The notes: generated from the sequence alone by a model not told the origin. Positions 22,851 through 35,050 are shown, numbered from the stretch's first letter. The stretch: DNA of 64,000 nucleotides from Cordilura impudica (GCA_963682025.1 OY821517.1:49845162-49909161); one strand, 5' to 3'. Numbers and translations are program-made.

Positions 22851-24790
22851 GCAAATAATGCTAAAATACCTAGTTGTTAATAAAAAGAAAACAATGTAAA
22901 TTTAGCAAAAAAATTTTTATGTATTAATTTATTTAAAGAGAAAAACACAAAAATAACGTTTGATGTTGTATTTTTTGTGTGTAATATTTACATATACATA
23001 CATACATACACATATTAAATAATACAAATAATATACATATATTCTATATATGTATATCCATAATAACTGCATGTTAGAAATAAGTCGGTATATTATTTTA
23101 TTTACATAAAATTCTGCAATATTTTGTTGTGGGGAAAATACATTTCTTTTGCATTAACAGAGTGTCACTTCATTTTGCTCAGCGTGACTATGCCACAGTA
23201 GATGGCGCCACAATTTTTGTTTGTTCTAATTAGCTTTGCAATAGTTATTTCTATTTTAACATGAATGTCAATATTTTCAAATAGATGTCATATAGAACAA
23301 TGTTAAGAGTATACACGGGCTGGTCTTTTATTTCATACGTTTTTTTATTATTCTTTTACAAATATGAACATAAGTTTGGCATATTAACTTTTTGTTGTCT
23401 TTACAAAATAGAGTTACCGAGTTCATCATTCAGTTTTTTTTGCTTTCAAAACAGTTCTACATAGTTATATAGAATTATTATTCTGCTTTACCTACAAAAT
23501 ATCTGATTGCGATTACATCTAATTTTTAAAAATTGTTTGTAATTACTAAAGCATTATTATTCACATAAATACAAAATTACACTTTTTAAATTTTCAAATT
23601 TAAGAAAATATCAATTCTAAAAACTGGAATTAAAAATTTCCAATTATAAATTACAATTAATTGAATTTCAGAAAATCATATCAAAACGTCGGAAATTATA
23701 ATTTTAAAATTTAGAAGACATCAATTGCATCTTTAATATACATATAAATTTTATTCGTTAAACACAAATTGAAATTCCAAAAAAAAAACACCAAATATGT
23801 TTACATTTAAAAAATTTTTACATTTAAAAAAAATATTGGCATTCAGGAGAAATTAATAGCTTTTCAGTACCGCAACTCAGTAACTTCTTTTAACGATAGT
23901 CGAATCGTTAAAAAAAAAGAAAATAGCAAAATTATCAGTAAAATTTTTAAACGATATTCGCTATTGTTAAACTCAGTTGTTGTTGTTATCTAAACGACAA
24001 CCGTTTTTGTGTTGTTTACTCAATCAATAAAAACTTAAATTTTTTGGCTGAAATGTCGTCATATATAAATAAAAATCATAAAATAGTGAAAATATTTTGC
24101 TTTTATTAAAAAACTTTTTTATATAAATAAAAAAATTAAATAGCATATTCAATTCATTATATCATTTTCAAATAAATAAATAGAAATATTAGTAAAAAAT
24201 AAAGATATTAAACATAAAGATAAAATCATCCTTTCAAACACGAAGTAATTTGTTTTTTTCTATTCTTCTTTGTGTTTTTCGCTTATTGTGACAGAGATGC
24301 CACTCGTTTACAATTTAAATAAATAGAAAAATAAATTTGTCGACTGTCGTTAAGATGTATGTACTTAGTGAATCACTTAATCCTTAGTGCAAACAATAAT
24401 AGCTGTCGATATATTTTGCGATTGTCGGATCGTTGAAATTTACAGAATCACACTACAGAAAACATTAATTTAAATTCAATGAATTTTAGAAAACGTCAAA
24501 TGATATTTAAGAATTGCAAACATAAAAACTGTTAACATAAATAAACGCAATTTGATGAGAATGTTATTTATATATAAATTTTCACAATTTTTTTTTGGAT
24601 GAATACTTGAAGTTTTTCAGAAAATAAAGAGAACAAATTATTTTATTTAAAATGTTTGGGACATTTGGTTTTTTTGCGTTTGGCATCCCTAATTTGAATA
24701 TTTATTATTATAAATTCATTCTCTATGCTTTCCAAATATGGCAATATTTTAATAAAAAAAATTAAGAGAATTTTTTTTGGTTATTATATT
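22851..24790. other. AT-rich non-coding stretch, no gene recognised
   Basis: Long A/T tracts and TATATACATA runs; no domain-bearing frame. Points seen: ACAGTAGATGGCGCCAC at 23206-23222, AACGATAGTCGAATCGTTAA near 23890-23911 (imperfect palindrome) and a related AACGATATTCG at 23951. This could be Pellino intron or 5' flank. Confidence 0.35.
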
Positions 24791-25230
24791 GTTACTCCAT
24801 CCGACCTATATGGCCGCAATGAAGAAATATTTGGCCAGTTAAAAGAAACTATACAGCCATCTCCAATTAGCACGATTTAATGCATATAGCCACCCTACAC
24901 AACCATTACCTTTGCAATGGAGGTTAGGGCGAGCTATTTAATTAGCAAAAACTAAATTAAACGAGAAGTTATGTCATATAACCGTAAACGCATGCATATA
25001 GGTATATAACCTAAATGCATGCCCATCAGCAACCACGATGACCAAAAAGCAAACACCGAAATAAATCCGAAATAATAGAAAAGACGAAAACCAACCCAAA
25101 GAATTTGCTGAAATAATTTGGTATTAAGTTTAACAAATTGTTTACTTTTTCATTTACATTTATTATCAAGACTCAAACCGAGGTGGAGGGTATCAAAGAT
25201 TTGGCACAGCCGAATTTAACACCCTTACTT
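24791..25230 (+). mobile_element. Family E 3' end and linked repeat
   Basis: 25171-25230 reads GAGGTGGAGGGTATCAAAGA, then TTTGGCACAGCCGAATTTAA and CACCCTTACTTGTTTTT. The inverted ATTCGGC/GCCGAAT stem and TTACTTGTTT terminus mark the 3' end of family E. The preceding GC-richer block (24800-25100, with GGCCAGTTAAAAGAAAC and CAATGGAGGTTAGGGCGAGC) is unlike its surroundings and is probably part of the same insertion. Confidence 0.5.
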
Positions 25231-26239
25231 GTTTTTTTTTCTTTTATAAAATTGATATCATCTTCACCAGCACATTATATAAATATAGTTCAATTTTGTT
25301 TAACACTGAGAAAATCCTTTAAAAGGCGCTAAAATCACTTCAAAAAAGAAAAATGAAAAGCGCCAACTTAACGTTTTTTTTTTTATAGAAAGCGCTAAAT
25401 GGGAAAAATGCGATTTTGAGTCGTCAAAAAGGGCTAAATATAGCGAGAAAAGCGCTAAATTGGCATCGCTAAGACAGAGTGGGCGAAGATTTCAGCTGCT
25501 AAAACAAAGAAGTTGGTAAATTCAATGCCAAACAGACTGAATGAAGTCTTCTAACAGCGTGCCTACCCAACAGTAGTATAGTAAATTTAAATTTTCTTCA
25601 TTATTTATAAAAAAAAAAAAACTTCTGTAATTTGTTTTAAGACTGAACACAGACTTTTACTTATCATGGCACTTAATGTAAGTAAATTATCTAAATAAGA
25701 AAAGAGAAATCTGAGTTTTTGTTTTGTTTTTTTGAACTAAGGAATGTTAATTTAAAAAAAATAAGAGAATAAAAACGATTTGAATTACATATTTATTATG
25801 TTGTTTTTGTATCACTTATACAAATTTGTCAGAGTATAAGTCATCTTATTGGCTTGGTAGTCTTATTCTCTTCATACGTTAAGCGATAACTACAAGCTTT
25901 AAGGTTAATTTCGAAAGATCGCACAAAACACAAAAACTGTAATAGAAAATTACAGCATCATGTACAAAACCACAATATTGTGTGAAACTTCAATACAACT
26001 AATTTAAATTTGAATAGACACAACTGATTATTCTAAATAATATGTACTCGTATTGTACTTGTACTTGTATTGTGTTAATATTTTATTTTTTTACACATGT
26101 GTGGGCATAAATTAACAAATTGTGTATTAGAATTTTAAGATTATTATTTAAATACTTGACCTACATAGAAACAATTGATAAGATTAAAATCTAAATATTT
26201 CATAATTAATAGAAATGGAATTATTTCTTTTTATTTTAG
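25231..26239 (+). other. Intron 3' end upstream of the first visible Pellino exon
   Basis: AT-rich, ending in the acceptor TTTCTTTTTATTTTAG at 26239. The exon supplying the preceding two bases (a GG, to complete the Gly codon) was not found anywhere in 1-26239. Confidence 0.6.
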
Positions 26240-26471
26240 ATATAATGGCTATTTGCCGCAAGGTGATCGAGGTCGTAGACGTTCTAAATTCGTTTTGTAC
26301 AAACGCTGTGAGCCCAGTGGTGTTAAACGCTCCAAACATTATATTGTTCAATCGCCACAAACATCTAAAGCCATACTCGATGCCAATCAACATTCAATAT
26401 CGTATACATTGTCCCGGAACCAGGCTGTTATTGTGGAATATAAAGAAGATACGGAAACGGATATGTTTCAG
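26240..26471 (+). CDS. Pli: Pellino E3 ubiquitin ligase, first visible coding exon
   Basis: Pellino is a cytoplasmic scaffold and E3 ubiquitin ligase that binds the phosphorylated kinase Pelle/IRAK and tunes Toll innate immune signalling. The N-terminal FHA-like domain binds phosphothreonine and the C-terminal RING-like domain catalyses ubiquitin transfer. This exon opens the FHA-like domain: YNGYLPQGDRGRRRSKFVLY, KRSKHYIVQSPQTSKAIL, HSISYTLSRNQAVIVEYKED, ending TDMFQ. It is almost identical to Drosophila Pellino residues 36-112 as I recall them. The acceptor is TTTTAG|AT (two bases of the Gly codon come from the preceding exon) and the donor is CAG|GTTAGT, phase 0. The first ~34 residues are missing from the window. 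Coding sequence shows no lesions. Assignment is confident; the regulatory role is from the family. Confidence 0.96.
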
Positions 26472-26853
26472 GTTAGTTGTTTTACATTTTAAAGAGTTCG
26501 AACAAACTCAGCAAGATAGACAGTATTAAAGTAAATAGCTAGCAAGTAAGTATCTATTTTGGAAGTAACAAATTCTTTGGCCAAGGATTTAAACGACTTT
26601 CAAAGTGTCATTACAAAGAGTCTTATGAAAAAAACAACACTTTAAAATCTTCAGAATGAAAATTGAGATTATCGAAATTAATATTGAATTAACACGATTT
26701 TACAGACTAAGCTAAAAATATGTTAAAATCTATGAGTTTAATTTAATTTTTGCAACTAAAGTGGGTTAAAATAAACCAATATCACCACATGCTAGTAAAT
26801 GTATGCGTACACATAAAACTAAAACTAAAAAATAAGAAAAAATTAAGTTGAAT

Positions 26854-26931
26854 TATTTTCTCCTAATAAATTTTTAATCTATTTATAAGTACTATTTTCT
26901 CCTAATAAATTTTTAATCTATTTATAAGTAC
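26854..26931 (+). repeat. Two tandem copies of a 39-bp unit
   Basis: TATTTTCTCCTAATAAATTT (start of the unit) is repeated without change, 26854-26892 and 26893-26931, immediately against the CTAG end of the next Helitron. Perfect identity points to a recent duplication. Confidence 0.9.
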
Positions 26932-27426
26932 TAGCAAAGCCCAGCCCTCAAAATTCGACAGCAAATTCTAGCAAATTTTATTTTTTTCATTTAATAAAGA
27001 ATTTAATAAAAGCCTAAAGATATACTAATTTTAGTCCAATCACAATTCACGACTTTTTAAATAAAATTCATTAAATTTCATTACAAATATTTGTTGAACA
27101 CACAGGAGATATATAAATGGGTTTGTTAATAAATAATTTTAAAGGAGCCTAAAGGTATGCTAATCATGTTTAGCCAATTCACAATTCAACACAGGGCTTT
27201 TGATATTTATAATAAACATACGTACATTATGTGTTTTATGTATGTGTTAGTAGCAACTCTAAATGAGCATTAATCAAAAAAGATGTTCCAGACGGTGCAA
27301 ATCTGTAACTCTAGTGGACAGCTAAAAACAAATACCTTCCAAATGAGGTATGTTTGGTCAAAATCGGTTATTAACTACAATTTTCATATCGGTCACAAGA
27401 AATCGCCTTGCCTATTAATTCATAGA
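26931..27426 (-). mobile_element. Non-autonomous Helitron (family B), copy 4
   Basis: CTAG at 26931-26934 and CATAGA at 27421-27426 are the ends; minus strand reads TC...CTAG between host A and T. The hairpin is decayed (CCTCAAAATTCGACAG). It contains an extra ~120 bp relative to copy 1, with an internal repetition of the AAGCCTAAAGRTATRCTAAT phrase. Confidence 0.75.
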
Positions 27427-27540
27427 TTTTATTTACTTTGTTTATTAAAGGTTTATTGCCTTAAAAAAACGTAAAAAAAAAGAAAAAAAATCATAAGAAA
27501 AATTATTCGTACATATGTATGAGCCTCTACTTATTTTACT

Positions 27541-27920
27541 CCACTCATTCAAAATTAAGCTTTCTAACATTTTCGTTGAGGTTATTTTATGCTGATGGAT
27601 TCTGCGCTCCAGTAAATCTCACAAATGTTTTTTAGGCTTAAGATGGGATGATTAGATCGATTAATTTTTAGTATTGTGAGTAACCACTTTTGGATCATTA
27701 TCTTGTTGGAGCCAAAAATCTTCTCCACGGCCCAGTTGTTATGCACTTTGTTTTAAATTTGGTTTTAAAATCTTTATATGTATATCCAATTTGATCCATT
27801 ATAGACTCAATAAATACATTGCTGCCTGTCATATAATCCCAAATCATTGTGTCCCAATACGTTCTGGACCCTTGTTTACATACGATGTTTATACACTCCA
27901 CATTACTTTTCATTTCGAAT
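27541..27920 (-). pseudogene. Tc1-like transposase relic
   Basis: The minus strand reads DTMIWDYMTGSN and VFIESIMDQ (the family's VWG-CMT and F-IDG-M block), followed in other frames by QDNDPK and LKPKKHL remnants. Many stops and shifts are present. No ends are seen. Confidence 0.5.
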
Positions 27921-27934
27921 CGAAAAATGCATTT

Positions 27935-28075
27935 GCGACCCCATTAAATATATATATTCTTGATCCTTATAACAACTCGACCCAGTATATAAATATCCGT
28001 CTGTCCGCCCGTTCTTCTATCCTTCTGTCTGTTGAAATCACGCCCATTCAAAAATAAACCATTTACCTGTATGCC
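27935..28075 (+). mobile_element. Family E fragment
   Basis: GACCCCATTAAATATATATA, TTCTTGATCCTTATAACAAC and GTCTGTCCGCCC followed by TGTTGAAATCACGCCC match the internal part of family E, including its microsatellite. Confidence 0.6.
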
Positions 28076-28146
28076 CAAAAATATGAAGACACCTCTAAAA
28101 AATGTTAAAAATTCAGAGTGTTTGTTTTAATAATTTAGTATTAAGT

Positions 28147-28590
28147 TTATAATATTAATAGGCAAGGCGATATTTAATGACCACTTCTACGCTTTTAGTT
28201 AGCCGATTCTTTGCAGATGTGCACCATCTTTACAGATGTGCACCATCCGGTATTTTTTTTAGTAATAATTTTAGTAATAAAGTTGCTACTATAACATTCA
28301 TAAAATACAATGCTGTGTGGGTGTTTATAAATTGTCTAAAATTTATTAGCATATCCTTAGGCTCTTATTAAATTATTTATTAACAAACCCATTTATATAT
28401 GTATCTTCTGTGTGTTCAACAAATATTTATAATGAAATTTAATGATTTTTATTTAAAAATTCAGAATTTAATGAATTTTATTTAAATATTTTATAAATTT
28501 GTTATATAGATTAAAAACATAAAAAAAAATTTAGTGAAAAATAAAACTCCTAGAATTTGCACTCGAATTTCGAGTGCTGGCCTCTGCTAG
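28147..28590 (+). mobile_element. Non-autonomous Helitron (family B), copy 5
   Basis: Plus orientation: TTATAATATTAATAGGCAAG to hairpin GCACTCGAATTTCGAGTGC (a perfect stem here) and terminal CTAG at 28587-28590, followed by T. With copy 4 it brackets 27427-28146 as an inverted pair. Confidence 0.8.
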
Positions 28591-28609
28591 TTTGTTATAA
28601 ATATTGCAA

Positions 28610-28690
28610 TCCATGTGGAGGGTATCAAAGATTCGGCACAGCCGAATACCGATCGCCTCTGAATCATTTTCTGATTCGATTTGGTGTTGT
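28610..28690 (+). mobile_element. Family E end fragment fused to a microsatellite piece
   Basis: GTGGAGGGTATCAAAGATTC and GGCACAGCCGAAT (stem ATTCGGC/GCCGAAT) are followed by CTGATTCGATTTGGTGTTGT then CCGTCC, a microsatellite segment in an order not seen in the intact repeats. Confidence 0.55.
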
Positions 28691-28837
28691 CCGTCCAATC
28701 GCTCAAAGAGGATAGATTTGTTTAAAGACCTGTAAATACTTTCAGACTGCAATCCTCGTAAAATGCTAGACCCTTCACAAACACGGCTTTCGCTAGAAGA
28801 TACAGTTAACCAACTTTTAAATCGAGTTGATGTTGTC

Positions 28838-29592
28838 TTTTATACGCTATACCACTATGTGGTCAGGGTATATCGACTTTGTGCTGATGTTTGTAACTAC
28901 CAAAAATATTTTATTATACCGATCGACCCGGAATCACTTTCTCAGTCGATTTAGCGATGTCCGTCCGTCCGTCCGTCCGTCTGTCTGTGTGTCCATGTAA
29001 TCCTTGTAATCAAACTACAGGTCGCAGATATGAATTTATTTTGATGAAATTTGGTATATAAAATTATATCGGCCATAGCGTGAATGGTATTGAAAGTAGT
29101 GGAAACCTGTGCATGTTCAGACCAAGTCCCCATACAAATGACCCATATTAAATCGACTTAAATTGTCACAAAATCCAAAGTATTTTATAGATCTCGGTCA
29201 AATTGGATTTGTATATGTTTATTACTCCCATTAATCAGTAGTCCAAAAATAAACTCTATAAGACAATTCATAGTCATAGCCCCCATATAAAGCTGCTTCC
29301 CGATCTTCACTTAAATCTATCAAAAAACGAAAATATTGCACAGATTTTTCTCAAATTTGTGTTGTATATGTTTTTGCAGAAAATAAGTTACCTTACCAGA
29401 TGTGGTCAGTGAGGGTCGCTCCTAGTCCCCATATAAATATATCATCCGATATGATCTTTTTCAAATCAGCAGCCAAAAATTATTAATAACAATGCCACTC
29501 AAATTTCGTTTATGATTATTTTCTACATCCAATTAGTTGGGCCTAAGAGATAGGGTCTCTAAACGCATGGTACAATTTTCTTACTTGTTTAT
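28838..29592 (+). mobile_element. DINE-1/Helentron-like repeat, copy 9, palindrome deleted
   Basis: Complete from CTATACCACTATGTGGTCAG, with five tandem GTCC units near 28960, to AAACGCATGGTACAATTTTC and TTACTTGTTT. The segment from TAGGGTATCG through the 24-bp palindrome is missing. Confidence 0.85.
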
Positions 29593-29732
29593 GTTATGTT
29601 CAATAAAATTGTTATTGTTATTGTTATTATTAGTGTTACTTTTTTCAACAGTTTTTTTTTTTTTTTTTTACAAAACAAACGTTTTTTTTTTCATAAATTG
29701 TCAGTTTTTCTAAAAAAAATTATGGCAACACT

Positions 29733-30022
29733 GGTCCCCATATAAAGTTGATTCCCGATCTTCACTTAAATCTACCCGATCTTCACTTAAATCCTCTTAT
29801 CAAATTTGGTTTGTATATGTTTTAGACTACACCAAATATGGTCAGGATGGGTCCATTTTTCGACCGAATCCCCATATAAAAATAACATCCGATATGATCT
29901 TTTTTATTTCGGCAGGTAAAAGTTTATAACAATAACACAGAAATTTGGTTTATGCTTCTTTCCTATATTCAATTAGTTGGACCTAAGTCGGTCTAGACCG
30001 ACTATATATTTCTTACCTGTTT
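29733..30022 (+). mobile_element. DINE-1/Helentron-like repeat, copy 10 (3' part)
   Basis: Starts GTCCCCATATAAAGTTGATT; the phrase ACCCGATCTTCACTTAAATC is partly duplicated. It ends with an intact TCGGTCTAGACCGA palindrome and TTACCTGTTT. Confidence 0.8.
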
Positions 30023-30935
30023 CTATTGACTTTGGAAATTAATGGCTTTTTAAGCGATCCAGATCTAGATCTAGATTTTTTTAATATTTTGGGAACGGTA
30101 TCTTCATGAAAGTTTTTTTGCAGAGGGATTTTTTGATTTTAGAACTAACTTAGAACTAATTCTGGGATTCTGTTTAATCGACACCAAAATATTTCCTTTT
30201 TCGCCCTGAGCCAGTTTGGAGAGGCGACCAGAACAAGGTTTTTGACAAAATTGAGTTGTTGGATAAAAATGTCATGTGCTCTTATGAAATTTTGAATAAC
30301 CTAATCTTATAGGATATAATTCAAAGATTACAAATTTGCTATAAGTTATAACCCTTCAAAGTGAATCGATTTTCAGGTTTCAAAAAAACACATAATTTTT
30401 AGGCAATTTCAGGTAGAATATAAAAACTAGGTAACTAATCGTATTATTTTTTTTTGTTTCTATTGATTTATGAAAATGAGTTGGAAAATCTTGTAGGCTC
30501 TTCGAAGTCAACATCTACAATTATACCAAGAGTGGGATGATATCCTTATTTTGAAAGACAGGTAAAATTTCCAATGTGTCAATGGTAAAAAGTTCATAAT
30601 TCAAAAAATTTTATTAATATTGAAAATGTTCATCTTCAAGTGTACGGATGCTTTTTCTAGCAAGTGTACGATAATAAATAGTAAGAAAACCTGTAATTTT
30701 GTATAACAGAAGAATAGTTATAAACAGTGCATTTTAAATATCCAGTATGTAGGACTAAAAATATGTATTAACATAAAAATTCTTCACATAATAACAACAA
30801 CAATAAAATATACATATATATACATACGTTAAAAGAACTAGTTTTAAACATAGTTGCCTTTCATTCATAATTTATAGAATCTGTTATATTTTCTTTTTTA
30901 TTAATTTTTTTTTTTTTCTATGCAAAAATGTGCAG
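30023..30935 (+). other. Pellino intron sequence without recognised repeats
   Basis: AT-rich non-coding sequence ending in the polypyrimidine/AG acceptor TGTGCAG at 30935. Nothing else is recognisable. Confidence 0.5.
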
Positions 30936-31127
30936 GTTGGCCGCTCTTCAGAATCGCCCATTGATTTTGTTGTCATGGATACACTGCCTGGTGATAAAAA
31001 AGACGCCAAAGTAATGCAGAGTACAATATCACGTTTTGCATGTCGTATTTTGGTCAACAGATGTGAACCTTCAAAGGCGAAAATATTTGCAGCTGGTTTC
31101 GATTCGAGTCGGAATATTTTCTTGGGT
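30936..31127 (+). CDS. Pli: Pellino exon, rest of the FHA-like domain
   Basis: A 64-codon, phase 0 exon. Residues begin VGRSSESPIDFVVMDTLPGD, then QSTISRFACRILVNRCEP and end GFDSSRNIFLG. RSSESPIDFVV and STISRFACRI are the FHA-like phosphopeptide-binding signature of Pellino (conserved Arg, Ser and Ser-Arg positions). Acceptor TGCAG|GT, donor GGT|GTAAGT. It follows the preceding exon directly (...DMFQ|VGRSS...). Only conservative differences from Drosophila (for example SKAKI for AKARI, from memory) are seen. Confidence 0.97.
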
Positions 31128-31643
31128 GTAAGTATTTTTTTTATTTTTATTTTCCATAAATTAAATCAATAAATGGTTGGTTAAAAGTTATAAGAAAAAA
31201 GAAACTACATTTGAATGGCTTAGGACTAATAGAATGGAAAAATGTGTATGCATGAATTAAAAAAAAAATAAACGCAAAAAAAATAAATCACCAACAACCA
31301 TAATTACTAATAAAACTTAAAAGCGTTTGTTAACAACAGGCAGAGCTTAAACATAGTGAATTCTTTAAACCACTCTCAATTTATAATTAAAATTCTTTTT
31401 TTTATCATTATAAACCAACACTCAGGTAATGACCTTCTCTAAATGTAAAGCATTATGTTGATCTCAAGAAATTGGGTTATGGGTTTTTTTTTTGCAATTC
31501 ATCTTTATTTGCAATCTATTTTACAAAAATGACCTCGAGCTTATTTATTTTGGGAAATTACATCAATTTCGAAGGTCGAATAATTCTTAAAATTTTCACT
31601 TACAAAAATTAAAATAATAAGAAAAATCTTATAATAATTATAA
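31128..31643 (+). other. Pellino intron, unremarkable AT-rich part
   Basis: Begins with the donor GTAAGT. No repeat or gene is recognised up to the Helitron at 31644. Confidence 0.5.
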
Positions 31644-32009
31644 CTAGCAGATTCCAGCGCTCGAAATTTGAGTGCAATTTCTAGGCAGCTTTATTTTTCA
31701 ACTTAGCCACTACACAAACCAACACTTTATGGTTTATTATTATTGTGAATGAAGATAACAAACTCATTTACCAACACATTAACAAATTTAATATAACACA
31801 CATACCATATGTATAATTTTATGTATGTGTTAGTAGCAATTTTAAATGCAATTTACTCAAAATAAGGGTAAAAGTGTAAAAATTTGTAAATCTACAAAAC
31901 GGCTAAAAAGAAATACCTTTCAAATAATATACGTTTGGTCAAAATCGGGATAAAACGGTAGAATAAAACATCGGTCACTAGAAATCCCCTAGCCTATTAA
32001 TATTATAGA
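31644..32009 (-). mobile_element. Non-autonomous Helitron (family B), copy 6
   Basis: CTAG at 31644-31647, hairpin CGCTCGAAATTTGAG, the body (TTATGTATGTGTTAGTAGCA, AAAATCGGGATAAAACGGTA) and TATTATAGA at the other end, followed by T. It is close in length and sequence to copy 1. Confidence 0.8.
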
Positions 32010-32089
32010 TTAACTGAGATACTGAATTCCAATGAACTCAGAAAACAAAAGATTAAAAGAAAAACATTTATTATTTACATATTTACATT

Positions 32090-34020
32090 TTATTTTCTAA
32101 AGGGTAGGTCAAGTATATGGAACCTTTGTAATCTCTATATTTCATCACTATCATCTAAGAGATTTATAGCTAATATGTTTGGGTGATTGATAAAACTATT
32201 AAGGTATCTTTCGCTAAAATTGCTAATTTTATCTTTGCTTTCTAAACTTAATTCTGATCTTGGACCTAACAGCCAATACATTCGTCTCGTTTTAATATTT
32301 AATTGCTCACGTTTCTTTTTAACATGTTTCTTCCATGTAAGTCTTCTATCAAGATAAACACCCATATACTTTATGTTGTTATTTATCGGTATATTAGCAC
32401 CGTTTAATTATACAGGTGGACAATCATTTTTTCTTAACGTAAATGTAATATGGACTGACTTTTCTGTAATTACTTTAACGTTCCGTTTTTTTTAACCAAT
32501 TTTCTATAAGATATAACTCATTTTGTACCAAATCAGAGATGCTAAAATTGCAGTGTCATCTGCGTAAGTAGCAATTGTAAGACCATCCATATTAGGCATG
32601 TCTGATGTGAATATTGTAAAAAGTACTGGATCAAGTACGCTACCTTGTGGAATCCCAGATTTAATTTGTCAAAAATTTTAATTTTCTGCATTGATGCTAA
32701 CGTAGAAGTATCTTTCATCAATATATGATTTCAGCAAAAGATAATATGGTGCAGGAATAAACTTTTTTAATTTATATGTAACAGTTTAATATGCCACACT
32801 CTATCAAAAGCTTGTTGGACATCTAAAAATACGGCTGAACAATACTGTTTTTTTTTTCGAATGTGTTGGTAATGACGTCAACAATACGGTGATATTGTTC
32901 AGGAGTGCCACGTTTGTGCCGGAACCCAAACTGATATTCGGGAATTATGTTTTGTTTTTCTATTATGGGAAGCAGTCTTTTAAGAAATAGTCTCTCAAAA
33001 ATCTTAGAAAAGGTTGACAATAAGCTAATTGGCCTATAAGATGCAACAGCATTTTCCGGTTTATGAGGTTGAAGTATCATAACTATTTCTGCATATTTCT
33101 ACTGAGAAGGAAAGTGACTTAGTCTTAAGATAGAGTTGAATGTGGTCGTAAGAAAAAGTACACCTTTTTCAGGCAAAGATTTTACTACTTTGGAGTCGAT
33201 ATTATCATATCCTGGAGATTTTGTGTTGTTTAAATTATTAATAGCACTTCGCACCTCTGATGGAGTTATATAGTTATATGTCTAATCGGAAGATCCATTT
33301 GGCAAGGTATATCTAAAAAGTTTTCAATTTCAAATCTGTCTACTGGATTATTTAATGAAAATTGGCTGAAAGTTTGTTCTAGATGTTCTTTAAATGCGTT
33401 AGCTTTGCTTTTATCAGATCTACACCAATCTCCATTAGCATCTTTAATTGGTATGTTCCTCCTTGTTGGACGTTTGAGATATTTTGTTATTTTCCATAGA
33501 CTATGCTCATCATTTCGTGATACATCAAGATTGTTTAAAAATGTTTTCATCAAATCATTTTTATATTCTTTTAACCGATTTTTTAAATATTGAGATGCCC
33601 TGTTAAAATTTGTTTTATCTAATGATCTTCTAGTGTTCTGATATAATCTCCGTAGTCTTCTTTTTTCAGTAATAAGTTCTCTTATTTCAGCCGATATTCT
33701 AACATTATAGCCATTATTTTTGGATTTTTTGGGTGTTGATATAAATGCTGCCTCATGAATTAAGCTGGTAAATGATTCAACAGCATCTTCCAACCCACAA
33801 CCAATTTTAATTGGTATATTTAAATTTATGTTTTGCTCTAACCAATATCCAAAATATTGCAAATCTGTTTTAGCGGTAAAAATTTTTGACTTTTTGGAAC
33901 AGTATGAAGAGCTGATTATTGGACTGTGATCAGAACTCAAATCAGCGCTATCTGTGATATACAAAAAAGATCTTGGTATGCCATTATAAATAATAAAATC
34001 CAAAAGGTCTGGCGTCGAAT
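32090..34020 (-). mobile_element. 5'-truncated Jockey-like LINE, reverse transcriptase relic
   Basis: On the minus strand from 34003 down: the end of an endonuclease domain (DLSSDHSPII), a linker rich in K/R (SAEIRELITEKRRLRRLYQN), SLWKITKYLKRP, NIPIKDANGDW; then frameshifts; RT blocks ENAVASYRPISLLSTFSKIF, PEYQFGFRHKRGTPEQ, SGIPQGSVLDPVLF and TYADDTAIL (the catalytic YADD, near 32555); and the thumb MGVYLDRRLTWKKHVKK. This order is that of Jockey-clade non-LTR retrotransposons, whose protein makes cDNA at the target site. The 5' third (gag-like ORF and most of the endonuclease) is missing, and the ORF is broken in at least three places. Confidence 0.85.
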
Positions 34021-34255
34021 CATCACATTCGATATCGAAATTTTTCGATCGAAATTATTTTTTTATTTTCCAAAATAAAATATTAAGAGTAATTTTACTC
34101 TTATCACAGCCAAAGAGTTATGGTCCATAGTTAATAGTAAAAGTGAAACGAGGTCTGACGATTGTCCCTCTTTTATAAATAATAAACTAAAATATGGAAT
34201 TTCGAGTAATTTTACTCGATATCGAATGCGACGATTTGCCCCCTGATATTTTGGT
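34015..34255. repeat. Short interspersed repeat with inverted ends (family D)
   Basis: The ends CACATTCGATATCGAAA (34023) and CTCGATATCGAATGCGACGA (34217) are imperfect inverted repeats. The interior (AATTATTTTTTTATTTTCCA, TTAATAGTAAAAGTGAAACG) is found again reversed at 48905-49055, and an end-like sequence is at 15755. It looks like a MITE, but the target duplication is not clear. Confidence 0.45.
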
Positions 34256-34261
34256 AGGATC

Positions 34262-34870
34262 ACTAGGCCAGTATGTAGGACTTCCCGTTGATAAAGATGA
34301 ATAATGGTTTTTTACAAACCCTTTTGGGTTTGAAAGACAAGATTCCCACCAGGGATGTTTGGATATTTGATAAAATTTTATTAGATTGTAGCTGTCGGGA
34401 AAACCCAGTGTGCGGAGTTTATTTCTCATATGGCTAGTTCGACTGATAAACGATTTTCTATGTAATGTATGGTTCGGTTAACTGGACTACAAACGTATGT
34501 GAACTACTAGAGAAGCGGGTAGTACAAACTGAAGCACGGGTACTTGGAATGAGTTCGCTAATCTCAGAACAACATTTCCCATGGTAACATTTATAGAACA
34601 GTGTTATGCAACCCACATTCCGACGATGTTCCAACGAGTCAATGGAGTTGGATACCCTACTGTCATTAATGAGCATCAACACCCTTCTTTGCACATGGTC
34701 CAATAGCTCCTAAATAGACTTTGAAATTTCTGCCCATATATGGTAGTTGTATGCCATTTTCGGTCGGATGTAAGTGGTATAGATTTAAGAAGATCAGAAG
34801 GAGTGAAGTAATTTTTGTAGAGTTTTAGAAAACCAAGACAATGGAATTCTTCTTTCGACACATGAAAAAC
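34262..34870 (-). pseudogene. C-terminal fragment of a second LINE
   Basis: Minus-strand frames read FHCLGFLKLYKNYFTPSDLL, MDHVQRRVLMLINDSRVSNS, LEHRRNVGCITLFYKCYHG, CTTRFSSSSHTFVV and LRTLGFPDSYNLIKFYQ. This is the thumb/C-terminal segment of a non-LTR retrotransposon reverse transcriptase (VQRRA-LI, HRR-VG-LFY-YYHG). The catalytic part is missing and frames are shifted between 34703 and 34429. It is a different lineage from the Jockey-like copy next door. Confidence 0.6.
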
Positions 34871-35050
34871 ATGCTCGTTCTCAGATTCTGTAGGTACTGA
34901 CTCTGAAAATTCCGAAGTAGAACATGCTTGTGAATAAATTTTTTGCTCAGCAGAATGATTAGAATGAAACAAGACTATTTTTGGTTGAAAACTGAAACAA
35001 AGTTTAACATCACCAAAAAATAATATGTAATTTATCGAAATATATGTATA

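Noticed and set aside
23890..24440. AACGATAGTCG/CGATTGTCGG words as a promoter cluster
   Set aside because: Imperfect and scattered, with no nearby first exon; likely remnants of AT-rich repeats.
25666..25680. ATGGCACTTAAT|GTAAGT as a tiny Pellino first exon
   Set aside because: The donor is good but the exon would give the wrong phase (0 instead of two bases) and no Pellino-like residues.
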